A DNA stretch of 64,000 bases, from contig OY282560.1 of NCBI GenBank assembly GCA_958295665.1, positions 192,760,061 to 192,824,060 on the forward strand. Reading direction: 5' to 3'. Positions 10,798 to 25,779 of this stretch are shown piece by piece. The notes beneath the pieces are model-generated. The model was not told the DNA's origin. It did no database searches and saw only the letters and a list, made by a program, of their open reading frames with translations. This DNA comes from Tipula vernalis (taxonomy: Eukaryota; Arthropoda; Insecta; Diptera; Tipulidae). Position 1 is the first letter of the stretch. The number at the start of each line of letters is the position of its first letter. The translations under genes were made by a program, and so were the position numbers.

Positions 10798-12804
10798 ATG
10801 GCGTCAGAAAAAATAAAGGACTGGACTAGCAAGCGAGGTCAAGCTAAGGGTAGCATTACACGTATCACATCATTTGCGGAAAACATGAATAAAGATACCA
10901 GGGCGAATGAAGTAGCATCTCGTTTAGAATTATTAGAGCGTACGTTTAATGTTTTTGAAGAAGCCGATGCGAAACTAACTGCTTTAGACTGCGAATCAGA
11001 AATAGTTGAAATCGAGTCGAAATATTTAAGCTTAAAGGTTAAGTTGAATGAGTTTCTAGCTACTCGTGCTACAGCAAGTGTTTCAATACTTGATCAGTTT
11101 AATGAAGTTATGGCGCGTACAACGGCACAGCAGAACGAATTTTTATCTAAGTTTACAGACACAGTGTCTACAACAATAAATCAAAGCTTCCTAAATCAAT
11201 CATCAGAAGATCCGCATTTCACTGCAAGACTTCCAAGGCTACACGTGCCAACTTTCGATGGAGATTATAAGGAATTCCAAAGTTTTAAGGATTTATTTAC
11301 GGCATCCGTTCATAACAAATCATATCTTGCAGATGTTGAAAAATTTCAATATTTAAGAAGCTGCCTGAAGGGAGAGCCTGCTGAGCTCAAACGACATTTG
11401 AATATATCAGATGCAAATTATAAAGCTGCGTGGTCTAAAATATGTGATCGCTACGATAAAAGGAATATTGCCATAAGCCATTTCATACAAACATTCCTTG
11501 ATATACCACCTATAAAAGAGAAATCCGCTAAGAAATTAAGAAATATACACAGCGTTGCTGATCAGGTTATTCGTGGACTTCAAGCCATGGGGAGGGAAGC
11601 TAAAACGCGAGATCATTGGCTATTGCATATCTTGCTAATGAAAACTGATCCTGAGACACAGCAAGCCTGGACATTTTCAATAGATAGTAATAAGAATCCG
11701 ACATTTGAACAATTTCTACAATTTATTAATAAACGTTGTGATGGTTTAGAGCCATGCGAACCCAGTAAACCACATCAAAGCAAATCAATGGCAGCAAAGT
11801 CGCATAGCATTTCCATTGATCAAAGATATTCCAGCACAGCAAAACCATGTCCGTTATGTCAGCAGCCGCACAAATTATTTGAATGTGAGAAATTTCAAAA
11901 GCTAGAGTCAACGAGGAAGCGAGACGAAGTACTCCAATTGAATGTTTGTTTCAATTGTTTATCCCTATCGCGCCGAGCTAACAGATGTCAATCTCGACGA
12001 TCGTGTAATAAATGTGGTCGCAGGTACCACAGTTTGTGGCACGACGGCGTCGTATCTTCCGTAAGCAGCACGTCACACTCAGCCAGCGTAATCCATAACG
12101 AACAGCCAGTTGCACAACTACATATTAAGGTAAACCCACCAAGTGAAAGCAGTTCATCCAAACCATGTGCTGCCTACCAAGAAGTACAAAGCATCCAGCC
12201 AAGTTCAAGTAAAAACGATAATGCGAAAACTCATTTAGCATGCACGGGGTATGCCATATTACCCATAGCCGTGGTGAATATACTAGATCAGTACGGTCAT
12301 TCACACGAGTGTAATATATTGCTAGACTCGGGTTCGCAAGTATCATTCATTTCCGATCAGTGCGTAAAAAGATTACGATTGCTGCGTCAGAGAGCCAACA
12401 TTATCGTTAGTGGACTTGCTACTTCTAACACAACCACCAAAGGTAAAACTACTGTTGTGATTCGCTCCAGATTCAATGATTTCAGTGAATTTCGGCTAAA
12501 TGCATTCATCCTAGATCATATAACTAAAACATCTCAATATGAACGCCTAGAGAATCAAACTGCCAACCAATTTAATGATCTGCAATTAGCTGATCCGACC
12601 TACTTTAATAAGAAAACCATCGATATCTTAATCGGCGCTGATAATTTTTTTAATATATTGAAACACGGCCAAGTAATAATCTCACCAACATCCCCAATAG
12701 CTCAAGAGACTATTTTTGGTTGGGTAATATCTGGACAATCGCAAAACAAGCCAACTGATGACATCGAGGAATTACGTAATATTAAACATATCATTACAGG
12801 ATGA
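10798..12804 (+). pseudogene. BEL-2 Gag-protease portion, frame open for 668 codons
   Basis: The open part of the BEL-2 polyprotein. The DUF1759-type Gag core includes LPRLHVPTFDGDY near residue 144. A Cys/His region lies at about 350-412, and the protease active site LLDSGSQVSFIS near 507. The frame stops at 12804 just after the DUF1758 region (IFGWVISGQ), where Pol should continue; Pol goes on in another frame from about 12842. One zinc knuckle is damaged: CFNC-x4-R-x4-C has Arg where BEL-1 and BEL-3 have the metal-binding His. The Gag half is therefore readable but probably not functional. Confidence 0.85.
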
Positions 12805-12841
12805 GACAAACTTGGATGATATACTTAAAGGATTCTGGTAA

Positions 12842-15800
12842 GTGGAAGCGGTTAGTACAGAGAAGGAATGGAACGAAGAGGATCATAAGTGTGAGCTGCA
12901 TTTTAAGGCTACAACGAAACGAGATAGTTCCGGAAGGTTTATCGTTCGACTCCCATTTAAAATTGGCATGCCAAACCTGGGTAATACTTATACAGCTGCA
13001 AAACATCGATTATTGGCCATGGAGCGCAAAATGATATCAAATCCTATTTTCGGACAACTATATCGCGAATTTATGAAAGAATACGAGTCAATAGGGCACA
13101 TGACCAAATTATCAGCTGCAGAACTAGCCCAAGAGCACGAAGAAATATGCTATTTACCACATCACGGCATTTGGAAACATAATAGCGAAACAACGAAATT
13201 AAGAGTTGTGTTCGATGGGTCATGTCTATCTTCAAATGGAAATAACAAAATATTGGTCGGTCCTATTGTTCAACCCTCTTTGTGGACAGTATTGCTACGG
13301 TTCAGACAATTTCCAATTGCATTATGCGCTGACATTGAAAAAATGTACAGACAAGTCTTAATCGATCCCAGCCAATGCAAGTACCAACGAATTCTATGGA
13401 GAACTTCTGAGACAAACCAATAAATACGTACGAATTGAGAACCGCGACTTATGGTACATCAGCAGCATCTTTCTTATCTACGCGAGCATTGTGTTCAGTG
13501 GCTGACGAGAACGATCAAAAACTTCCCAGAGTCGCAAAGGTGATTAAGAAAAATTTCTACGTTGACGATCTCCTGACTGGCGCCCAGGATGAAATTAAAG
13601 CTGCAAACTTGAAATCCAAGTTGACATTAGTATTACAAAATTATGGATTCCCATTACGAAAATGGAAATCAAATATACAGCACTTGGCAGATCACTCACC
13701 ATCTATTTCATTTTCGAATCAACAGAACGTAACACATGTTTTAGGCTTGATTTGGGATCCAACCAATGACCATTTTTACTTTAATGTGAATATTCCAACG
13801 GCAAATATTTGTACGAAAAGAGCCATCCTATCCATAATTTCACGAATTTACGATCCATTGGGTTGGTTATCCCCATTCATAATCAAAACCAAATTAATGA
13901 TGCAATATTTATGGTTAGCTAAGGTAGGTTGGGACGAAAACATACCAGAAGAACTGCAGAATCGTTAGAGAACTATTAAGTCTAAATTCGAATGTATTAA
14001 GCGAATCAAAATACCAAGATGGATTGGTCCAATTTTAAGCAATATTGAGGTACATGGGTTTAGTGACGCTAGTGAGCTGGGCTACGCCGCTTGTATCTAT
14101 TTTCGAAGTCATTCCAATGATAAGATCATATCCAACCTGGTAACCAGCAAGAGTAAAGTCGCACCAATCCAGTCCGTAAGTCTTCCTCGACTTGAATTGT
14201 GTGGGGCACATTTGTTGGCTAGACTTGTCACTAAAGTATGTCAAGCATTCGAATTAACAACAGCTCCAATCTATCTCTGGACTGACTCAACCGTCGTTTT
14301 ATCGTGGTTACAGTCAGGTCCACCAAAGAGATGGAAGGTTCGCAAACCGAACAGCCGAAATTCACAAGTTGGTGAAAAAAGCTATTTGGAAACATATAAG
14401 CAGTGGAGAGAATCCTTCCGATTTAGCAACTCTAGGCATAAAACCAACCAAGTTAATATCAAACGAGTTATGGTGGAAGGGACCCAAATGGCTTTATACG
14501 CACGATGAACCCTGGCCAAAAGTATTCGAAGTAAGGGAAACTAAAGAAGATCAACGTTCGAACGTAAGTGGTTTACAATTAAATACGAATGGAGATATCT
14601 GCATGCTTGATGAAATGATCGACAAAACAGAAAGGTGGATGAAGTTAGTGAGAATTTTATCTACCATACTAAGGTTCATTTCAAACCTGCGCAACCCTGA
14701 AGCTAAGTAATCCGGATTCCTGACCATAGAAGAACTGAACGAAGCCGAATCTACGATAATAAAGCATATACAACAACAAGCGTTTCCCTCCGATTTAGGC
14801 AGTTTAAGGTCAGGCCAGCAGTTGAAATCCAAATCAGCATTATTGATGTTATCTCCGTTCATCGATCAAAGGGGCTTGTTAAGAGTTGGTGGACGATTAA
14901 GAAATGCAAGTTGCTCCTACGCGACAAAACACCCGCTGATCATCCCAAAGGTCCACAAGGTATCGATAATGATTCTCAATTATTTACATGCAAAACATTT
15001 ACATCCAGGGCCATCACTACTTGTGTCACTATCCCGCATGAAATATTGGATCATAGGAGTACGTCGCCTAGTTCGAACTGTATGCCGTAAATGCGTCATA
15101 TGTTTTCGGTATTCACCGCACACCTCAACCCAAATAATGGGTAACTTACCAAGTCAAAGAGTTACTCCTTCTCGTCAATTCTGCAGAACCAGTGTGGATT
15201 ACGCCGGACCTATTATGTTAGCATCTAAACGAGGCAGGGGATCCAAACTAATCAAAGGGTACATAGTAGTTTTTGTGTGTTTATGTACAAAGGCACTACA
15301 CATTGAGGTGGCCGATGATATGACGACAGCAACATTTATGGGTGCTTTAAGGAGGTTCACATCACGAAGGGGAGTACCCAATCAAATTTTATCCAATAAT
15401 GGTTCTAATTTCCGCGGAGCTAATCACTTGTTAACTGATCTTTACAGAATATTCCAAACCGATGAGCATAAGAATGCTGTACATCAATACGTAACCGAGT
15501 ATCAAATTAAGTGGTCATTCATTCCTCCGCTTGCACCGAATTTTGGCGGAATTTGGGAAAGAGCAGTCCGATCCATCAAGACGCACTTGGTAATAGTTGT
15601 GGGTAACTCACATCTAACGTATGAAGAGATGGCTACGGTGTTAGCCCAAATTAAATGCATATTAAACTCAAGGCCGCTATGTCCCATAAACAATGAAGAC
15701 CCCACTAATATAGATGCACTCACGCCAGCACATTTTTTAATACTCAGAGCACCAGCAATTGTACCTGATAAGAATTATACCGACATTGCCATTTCAAGAC

Positions 15801-16134
15801 TATCACGTTAGCAGCGCTCGTTCAACAATAAGTCCAATAGTACTGGAAACGCTATTCGATAGACTATTTACACACTCTTCAACAGCGAACTACCGCAAAA
15901 TTTAAAGAACGCAATCTTCAAGTAAATCACGTAGTATTGGTAAAAGATGAATCCAATCCACCAGTTTGCTGGCCTTTGGGAAAAATCATTGAGGTACATC
16001 CGGGAAATGATGGCATCGTAAGAGTTGCTACAATCAAAACAAAGCAGTCGACGTTCAAACGCCCGATATCCAAATTATTTCTATTGCCACTTGATCATGA
16101 CCACATCGATCGACCGTTAAACCCTCAGCTTTAA
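12842..16134 (+). pseudogene. BEL-2 Pol region (RT, RNase H, integrase), broken
   Basis: Pol is recognisable throughout but split into pieces. Reverse transcriptase (ADIEKMYRQV) runs to about 13423, shifts frame near 13418, and resumes with FYVDDLLTG near 13555. A TAG at 13966 interrupts before RNase H (GFSDASELGY). Another shift lies near 14340-14369 and a TAA at 14708. Integrase occupies 14822-15811 with DYAGPIM and GGIWERA, but the central catalytic motif reads LSNNGSNF where relatives have SDNG, so a catalytic Asp is now Asn. TAG codons at 15809 and about 15838 and a further shift precede the C-terminal piece 15937-16134. The element cannot supply its own Pol. Confidence 0.9.
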
Positions 16135-16135
16135 C

Positions 16136-16144
16136 GAAGGGGAG
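16136..16144 (+). other. BEL-2 polypurine tract
   Basis: GAAGGGGAG lies three bases before the 3' LTR start at 16148 and just after the last Pol stop at 16134. It is the expected primer for plus-strand synthesis. Confidence 0.75.
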
Positions 16145-16147
16145 TTA

Positions 16148-16870
16148 TGTTCATGCTTAATGAATGTACATCGTCATCATAAAAAGTTAAATCAGCTGTA
16201 TCAAGTTTCAATCAAGTTCAAGGTCAATAATCAAGAAATGCAAAACAACTACATATACTTATTGATGTTTATATTTATTAATTGTCTACACTGCACAATA
16301 ATTCATGGTTAACAACATACATACATTCATGTAGCAATATATCGCTATTATTCCATTAAAGTTTAATACCGCATCCCATTCTGCGTATTATTGGCGCTAC
16401 CTAAAATAAAGCAAAGAAATTGTCACTCGAATTTCGATCAATATACCAGTTTAATATAATTATACTTATCTTTATTTGTAATTATAACCATTATGATAAC
16501 TCATTCACAAATCTGAAACTAAGAAATATTATTGTAATTAAATTAATTAAATTAAATTAAGAATATTTATATTATAAAAATACTTACACAACAAATGTCT
16601 ACTGACAGCTCAATGTATACTTACGCAAATTTCACATTTTTTAGATTAAGTTCTAGTACAAATTGTAATAATGTATTCATATTTTAGATTTATGTATGTA
16701 TATCAAAAATAAAACTCGTTCACTTGTTTTCCGACCATCAGCCGTATAAGTTTGTAAAAATATAAATTAAATAACACTTAAGCTACCACAATAATTAAGA
16801 AATAAATTATTTTCAATAAGTTTGTACATTGGGTTTTGGTTTATTTCACCTGTCGTACAATAAGGAAACA
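16148..16870 (+). repeat. BEL-2 3' LTR
   Basis: A 723-bp partner of 9715-10429. It is 8 bp longer because of two small 4-bp insertions near 16210 and 16252. It also carries TCAAGGTCA at 16218-16226. The following CCCCA (16871-16875) completes the target duplication. Confidence 0.95.
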
Positions 16871-18002
16871 CCCCATTATAATTCATCATCTGCTGGTTAT
16901 TTCGAAATTTAACCTTGAAATAACCGTTCTATGGGTTCTACAGATAGTAATCATGAAAATTTTGGACCTCAAGATTTTTGAAGATTTATCTGTTTTAAAG
17001 TCCCCTGCGTCCGAAAAATTGAGTTTCGATATAGTGTCTGTCTGTCGGTATACCTGTAAGTCTTTGCCTTTCCAGTGGTTCCAGTGAACTTAAGTGGAAA
17101 TCAGGTAACGGAAGTAGCCATTCCCTTGGACCGAAAATGTAATTTAAAAATATCTCAAAAAGTATAGGGTTTACAGAAAAACAATTGTATACAAAATGTT
17201 TCAAAAATAAAAATAAAAAATTATACAAAAGAATAAATTTGTCAATTTTTTTTATAAATTGGGAGGTCTGAGCAGTCTGGGTAGTCATAGGGTTCCTGGT
17301 TCCAGCACTGGCCAGCAAATCTCATAAAAACGATATCTCATAAAAAATTTGAAACAGTTATGGTATATCATTAACAAGAGATGTGCCAAGAATCAATTGG
17401 AGCATTCTCGTATTTGGAAAAAGTAATGAGTAAAAACTGCCAACGTAGTTACCACAGCAAGGCTGCTATTAATATGAACACAGCTCAAAAATGACTAAAC
17501 ATAGACGATATCAAGAAATCTTGCGAAATACTATTAATCACGGGATGGATTTAATAAAAAAATTTATTTGAGATTTGAGATTGAAAGTCCATTGTTAACG
17601 ATTTAGTAGTTCCTAATATAAAATTTATAATTTTTGGCTAAGAAAAAATTCTTCAGCCTTTTAATCTGGGGTCGCATTTCGTAATTAAACCAATGGTAAA
17701 ATTTAAGAAATATTGCTGAACCCTAACAGTCAAATCAAAAATTGTAATCGCCCAATTAATTTTTACATAGTTAACGAATTGAAAAATAGATAATACATTA
17801 GTTTTCTCAATCTGCTGCACCAAATGATATAATACATTAGTTTTCTCAATCTGCTACACCAAATGGAATAATTTGTTGATGGATTTTTTTGTGAAATTTG
17901 TAAATATTTTCTAGGCCCAGTAAATATTTCCTACTATAAAATCTAAACGAAATGTTTTAGAACATTACTTGTAAAATGGAATTATTATCGACATCATCGG
18001 TG
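16871..18002. other. AT-rich spacer between BEL-2 and LINE-A
   Basis: No gene recognised. A moderately GC-rich patch at about 16995-17110 contains a TGTCTGTCTGTCGG run; open frames across it resemble nothing known to me. The rest is AT-rich unique sequence with one short tandem duplication at 17791-17868. Confidence 0.5.
17791..17868. repeat. 39-bp tandem duplication
   Basis: Two adjacent 39-bp copies begin TAATACATTAGTTTTCTCAA at 17791 and 17830. They differ at a few positions, including GCTGCACC versus GCTACACC. Confidence 0.85.
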
Positions 18003-18012
18003 AGGTTAGGTT
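18003..18012 (-). repeat. CCTAA-type 3' terminus of LINE-A
   Basis: On the element strand the 3' end reads AACCTAACCT. LINE-B ends with a longer run of the same unit at 48866-48883. Confidence 0.6.
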
Positions 18013-18100
18013 TTGGGTGGCGGTCCGCTAGGACCAGTCATAGACACGAAAAAGATCCGTAGCTGCACCACGAATAATTGTTTTCTCCAACTCATTGAAA

Positions 18101-18575
18101 TCATTTTGAGCTGTTAACAAGGCGCTGGATGCTCCTGACGTCCATCCTACAGAGGTCCGTCAGGTCTTTGAAGAGAGGTACCCCTAGAAACTTTAATCTG
18201 TTTCGTGACAGACGAGGGCAGGTGCAAAGAAGATGAAGTACTGTCTCTTCCTCCTCTTCGTCCTCGCAACTACAACAGTAGTCATGTGAGAAGACACCAA
18301 GTAAATTCGCATGCCGCATGGATCTCGCAAAGTCCAACTTTGGCCAGACCTGCTGAGTAATTACGCAAGAGGTGATACTTGACCATCTGTCATTCGTCAG
18401 CTTGCTAGCTTTTTCCTGAAGCAACAGTTTCCATACCGCAAGAGGCATTTCAGTATCCTTTCTGCTTTCTGAGAATTGGTCCGTTGGATCACGTCGAGCC
18501 AGTTCATCGGCGTTTATATTCCCTGTAGTTATGAAATGTCCTGGCACTGCCCAAATAACAACCTTTTTGGAGGTT
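18101..18575 (-). pseudogene. LINE-A RNase H end plus CCHC knuckle
   Basis: This encodes the last part of an RNase H (VIWAVPGHF, then NINADELARRD with the final catalytic Asp) and a C-terminal domain with CCSC-x11-H-x4-C spacing. The first three RNase H acidic motifs (for example a TDGS stretch) are absent, so it cannot be active. It joins endonuclease sequence within about 20 bp, near 18575-18590, which marks the internal deletion. Confidence 0.75.
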
Positions 18576-18589
18576 TTGGCATCGGAACT

Positions 18590-19334
18590 GGTAGTGATTT
18601 ACCCAGAATAGTTCTAAAGGTATCCCAGTTGGTTTTCCTTCTGTTTCTGTAGATTAGACTTTTTGGAGAAGTCAAGTCCATTTTAAATTGAAGATAACAT
18701 TGATCAGAAACGGAATGGCCCACCGGCACTCCCCAGTTTACCAAACTAATCGTCAGAAAGCTGGAGACAAAAGTAATATCCAATACTTCCTGTATATATC
18801 TAGTTATAAAGGTCGGCTTCTTGCCTATGTTACATATATGAAGGTTAGTACTTAAAATGTAATCAAGGAGTAACTCACCTCGTTCATTTGTGTCCGTACT
18901 TCCCCAGATCGTGTGATGAGTATTTGCATCACTCCTAAGGATGACTCCAACCTTGCGATTCTGAGTCTCCAAGATTAGATCAACTATAATAATTGGTGGA
19001 GTATCTACTTTATCATAAGCTAGGTAAGTTGATACTAGCCAGAGGTTTCGTTTATCGACCTCAATGCTGACCGCTGCTACATCTCCGTTACTAAAATTTG
19101 ATAACAGAAAACAGCTTATGTTATTTTTAATGAAAATGCACGACCGAAACTTACCTTCATTTTTCGCGTGCATTAATCTATAATGGGAGTCTTGAGCCCA
19201 AGTACCCGGTCTTCAGTGACCCAATGTTTCTGGATCAAGACGACATCTGTCGCTTCTTTCCCAATTTTTCAAATTAGAGCAGCTGATGCTGCCTTAGAGT
19301 GGTGACGGTTGACTTGAAGAAATGTCAGTGTCAT
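18590..19334 (-). pseudogene. LINE-A ORF2 AP-type endonuclease, inactivated
   Basis: ORF2 appears to begin at the ATG at 19334. The catalytic Asn region (LQVNRHHSKAASAAL) is followed by a stop, a motif read as LIQKHW where LINE-B has LIQEPW (catalytic Glu lost), and further breaks before the open piece 19173-18529. That piece holds SDANTHHTIWGST, the active-site block, and a late motif SDQCYL where relatives have SDH (catalytic His lost). With two catalytic residues changed and several breaks, the nickase is dead. In a working element it cuts target DNA to prime reverse transcription. Confidence 0.75.
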
Positions 19335-19464
19335 CTCTACAGCCTCTTCTCCACCACAGTAACATCAAAGTCATCCCCTGATAAGAAGTCCTCTGACAGC
19401 CTCTTTAAAGATTCCATGGACGTTGACATCTCCGTGTCCGTGGAGAGAGTTTCCGCTTGGCTAG

Positions 19465-20423
19465 CTACCTCCGCGCATGCAGAAGCACCGCGGTGTTTTC
19501 TGAAGATGACTTCGGAGCCTCCGGCTTGTCCGCATCCTTCTTATACACCTTGAGTGTGACTGCACTGAAACCATAGTTGATTAAACCGTTGGTTTTTCCC
19601 AGTGCAGTCAGTGACTCCCTGTTTAAGATGATAACGGCTGACATATAGTTAGCCTTTGCCTCCTCGAGCTTGGCAACTTTCCAGTTGTGCGTTGGTAACA
19701 CCGGGTTGCCAACCAGCAACAACTGGAGTGTCACCTGCGGATCACTAGGCTCCGAAGTGATGTACACCCTTGCTCTTGGTCTGCAATGGATCTCCTTCCT
19801 ATCAATCACAGCAAGGCTGTTTCCGGGCCACAACACGTCAAGTCCCCCACTGCCTTCTTATGAAGCAGCAGGGACCTCTGATCTGCACAGACAGTCAGTT
19901 TGATCCAATTCCTGTGCCAGCCCGCGTCCCGAAAAGTCGGAGCAGATCCTGGATTTTCCGACAGAACTTTCAGGTAGGTGGTGGCTAAGGCCTCTTCCAG
20001 CTTAATCCAATTGGCAAGCGTGATACTGCCATCCTCTTGGGATTTGTCAATAAGTGCCACAACCAGCTTATCATTGAGGACCTCGTTAAAAGGCCTCATA
20101 GTGGTAGCGTGGAGTTTTGTTCGCTTTGCGATCTGAGGACTTTCCTCCTGAGATCTATTTCTTTTAAGCTGTGGGCCAGCTGAAGGTCCTTCCGACTTTT
20201 TCTCGGTGACTTTTTTTGCCCACGCAAGCGTGGCTTTATCTTTATCCGTCCTATCTTCTGGCGAGATGTTGCTGATCTTTTCCAGGGCCCTCCAAGCCTT
20301 CCTCATAGTATTATAGGTTGGTTTTGAGAAACCAGCTTCATTTGTGCTTTGGTTCCACTTTGCATTTGTATACTCAGATTTTGTGACCCGAGTGGAGGGA
20401 TCAGCCTCGCTTGGGCTTACCAA
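19465..20423 (-). pseudogene. LINE-A ORF1, DUF4780-type, one frameshift
   Basis: Two overlapping minus-strand frames, 20423-19806 and 19836-19465, join into one ORF1-like protein. The first half is lysine-rich (KRNRSQEESPQIAKRTK) and leads into the folded region (SQEDGSITLANWIKLEEAL). The second continues it (PRARVYITSEP, HNWKVAKLEEAK, GFSAVTLKVYKK). The arrangement matches the ORF1 domain called DUF4780, common in insect non-LTR elements and thought to bind RNA. LINE-B carries a relative at about 37595-38480. A shift near 19806-19836 is the main break. Confidence 0.7.
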
Positions 20424-20429
20424 CCGTTG

Positions 20430-20925
20430 TTTATTTGTAGAATTAGAGTCAGGCCGCAGAGCCGAGTCTCTTTTTCCACATTTTCCAAATTTTTTAGAGA
20501 GCCGGGCTCTTTTTGTTGTTGTTTGGTTTTATTAAGATCCATAGTTGTTCCCACGAGTAGCGGAGAAAGAAGTGTCCATCTGTGTAGAGATCCGCAGTAC
20601 ACAGATAAGGCTACTTAATTTGGAGGGCACCAAGTATCCGGATCCACCGTCAGCGACTGAGTTAGTTTTAAAACTGGGCCCCCACTCTGGTCGATTATCG
20701 GCATCGTACGATTAACACCTTAACCCAGCCCAGCGATTTGTTTAAGGTTGACTCCTTTAGCGCCATGTTTTAGCCTAGAAGCCAAAGAATCGGTAATCTA
20801 GTTACCAGCGGTCACCACGTGGAGGTAACACGAGCACTTGTGGAAGTTGCAAGTTATGGAGCTGGCCGCAAGTGCCAACTTGAATCCCCCGAGAAACTTC
20901 ATACCTGACCACCGATCGATACCAT
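20430..20925 (-). other. LINE-A upstream region (presumed 5' UTR)
   Basis: About 500 bp of GC-richer DNA lies upstream of ORF1, ending where the sequence turns AT-rich near 20925. Non-LTR elements normally carry an internal promoter here; no specific motif was identified. Survival of this region argues against simple 5' truncation. Confidence 0.45.
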
Positions 20926-23500
<2,575 letters not shown>

Positions 23501-23769
23501 CCTGTTTGTGGGGTTGGGCTTTAAATTTTACTTTACAAAATCTTACTTTTCCCAAAAATCTCAATTTTATAACTCATGCCGCTAATTTTGATGAAGAAGA
23601 ATCTTAAAGGAAGCGTTTGATGGGTTTGGGTACCCAACTGTATAATGGGTTTGATTTGGGAAACTAAGATTTCGATACGCTCCCATTTTTTTGTTTATTA
23701 CAATTTATTATATTACATAGCTACCCTTTGTTTTATTTCGAATGTTAATTATATGAGATCCGTTCAACA

Positions 23770-24003
23770 TTGCATATTTAAAAACGCAATGTTTCAAAAC
23801 GGAATATGAAAATATGAAATAAGGTACACTATGGCATATTTCAAAACGTCATATTTCAAAACGACATATGGTTCACTACGGCATATGGTACACTATGGCA
23901 AATGTCAATATGGCATATTTCAAAACGGCATATGGTACACTACGGCATATGGTGCACGACGACATATTTCATTATGACACATGGTACAATAAGGCATATT
24001 CTA
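23770..24003. repeat. Left inner array of GGCATATTTCAAAACG units
   Basis: Several alternating copies of GGCATATTTCAAAACG and CATATGGTACACTACG. The same array lies on the opposite strand at 25780-26008. Confidence 0.85.
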
Positions 24004-24900
24004 AAACTTGGATGTTTCTTAGCCGATTATGATGAAATTCAACGTATACAATGGAAATAAAATTCTAAACAGAATTTTCTGGAAAGAAGTTCTGGAATAT
24101 GGCCAATAATGATGATAAAATTCGACAAGTACGATGGAAATTTGATTTTAAAAACATTTTCTGATGAAGTTGAATTGAATTAAAATGAATGTAATGGAAA
24201 TGGGATACTAAAATGAGTTTTCAGTGTAATTCTGAAATATGACCAATAAGTATGGAACTCGACTATTTCTTAACCGATTATGATGAAATTCAACAAGTGT
24301 GGTTTTAGTTATCAAATGAAAAATGTCAACCCCCTTAATATAATTTTTAATTAAATTTAGTCCAAACGGAAATAAAAATATTGATAATGAAGATATAATC
24401 GGGAGTGCTTGATACCTATAATTTTTAAATTTTATTTAAATCTAATATTTTTAAAGTAAAAATATTATTCCTTCAGGTTTATTTTTATTCATTCAAATTA
24501 TTTTTAAAGAAAGAACCAATTTTGTACCAACATCAAAATTTAGCAACATAATTGGGTAATCGCGAATTTAGTCAAGGATATTTTATTATTTCAGTAATAA
24601 TATTTTTTCGTATCACTAGTATGAATTCGTTTATAATGTTTATGTATCTAAGAAAAAATCCTACCCTGATTCAATATATTCAATGAAAATGGAGTTCTAA
24701 ACTCGCATTTAGATAAAATTCAAGAAGAATATGGCCAATTAGGATGGAACTTGGCTGTTTCTTAACCAATTATTATGAAATTCGACAAGTGCGATGGAAA
24801 TGGGATATTAAAATTATTTGTAGATGAAGTTCTGGAATAAGTAAAATTAAACTGGAACTTGACTATTTTATAACCGATTATACCAAAAATTTGCCTCCAC
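24003..24900. repeat. Interior tandem family of the Foldback-like element
   Basis: Repeated blocks, each about 130-150 bp, around CTTAACCGATTATGATGAAA, CAACAAGTGCGATGG, GGGATATTAAAA and GAAGTTCTGGAATATGGCCA. Copies start near 24010, 24250, 24740 and 24850. An A/T-rich stretch at 24900-25100 contains a different short repeat (TTCAATTAATAAAA). No coding signal. Confidence 0.6.
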
Positions 24901-25779
24901 TTAATGGATTTTCCTCTAAACCTTAACCTAACAGAATTTTCCTTCAATTAATAGAATTAACCTTCTTTATTTACTTAAATTTTCCTTTACCTGTTGAATT
25001 TTTTTTTCAGTTATCAAAATTGTCTTTCGCTTAACACAATTTCCGTTCAATTAATAAAATATTCTTTCAATGAAAATAAATTTGTAAGTATAAAATTAAA
25101 AATACGTGAATTAGCCTTTCCTTTTATATTTTCCGTTCAGTCGCAACGTTTAGAGGGTTTTTTTATTAAATAAAATTATTTGCAAATAGGTGGAACAAAT
25201 TTTCTACGAACATAAATTATTAGCACGGTAATTAGCTAATTCGCTTAGAAATTCGCCAATTTTTTATTTTAATTTTGTAATGATTGTTTTCATGGCCGTC
25301 GCTAAGTGTTATTTTTTTTTACAGAAGATACATATGTTAGAAAATCCAGATTTTAATTTCAATTTTTGTTGTTTTTTTACCGAACTAATGTAAGAAAATT
25401 TCAGAAAATCTCATTAAATTTATTAACTTATGCGCTTTAGGAAAACCAATTTAATTTGTACTGTTCGCGAAATCAATCCGATCAGAGCTTGTGAATTTTA
25501 ACATGATCTCTTATTCAAAATCAGTCCATTTGATTAATTTCAACATACATTCATAGTTTCTACCATTCACAAAACAAAATGTAACTTCTCATCGATTTTT
25601 ATAGGTACACTTTTCAAAGAACACATTTACAACGTAATCAGGTGCCTTATGGAAAGGGAATTAATCTTCTGTATTCAATCGGATTTTACGTGTCTGCGTT
25701 CGTTGTAAATCAAATGGATATATTCTGATAATACAGGTTTGGGAATTAAAAAAATATCAAACAAAATATCAACTTCTGT

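Larger units (their letters stand above)
9715..16870 (+). mobile_element. BEL-2: complete but inactivated BEL/Pao element
   Basis: A plus-strand BEL element of about 7.16 kb flanked by CCCCA on both sides. Order: 5' LTR 9715-10429, tRNA-Tyr primer site directly adjacent at 10430, leader to 10797, Gag-protease frame from 10798, a Pol region in several frames to 16134, purine tract 16136-16144, 3' LTR 16148-16870. By eye the LTRs differ by about a dozen substitutions and two 4-bp indels over some 715 bp, so the copy is clearly older than BEL-1. It shares primer type and domain order with BEL-1 but its sequence is quite different, so it is a separate family. Confidence 0.95.
18003..20925 (-). 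mobile_element. LINE-A: non-LTR element with reverse transcriptase deleted
   Basis: A minus-strand, comparatively GC-rich island. In element order it has an upstream region (to about 20430), ORF1 of DUF4780 type (20423 to about 19465), an AP-type endonuclease (19334 to about 18590), then directly the end of an RNase H and a CCHC zinc knuckle (about 18575 to 18101), a 3' UTR, and a terminus AACCTAACCT at 18003-18012. About 500 or more residues of reverse transcriptase are missing. The RNase H and the C-terminal knuckle suggest the LOA/I side of non-LTR elements; sequence features resemble LINE-B. Ends are approximate: the right one is set by the change in base composition and no target duplication was found. 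Confidence 0.8.
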
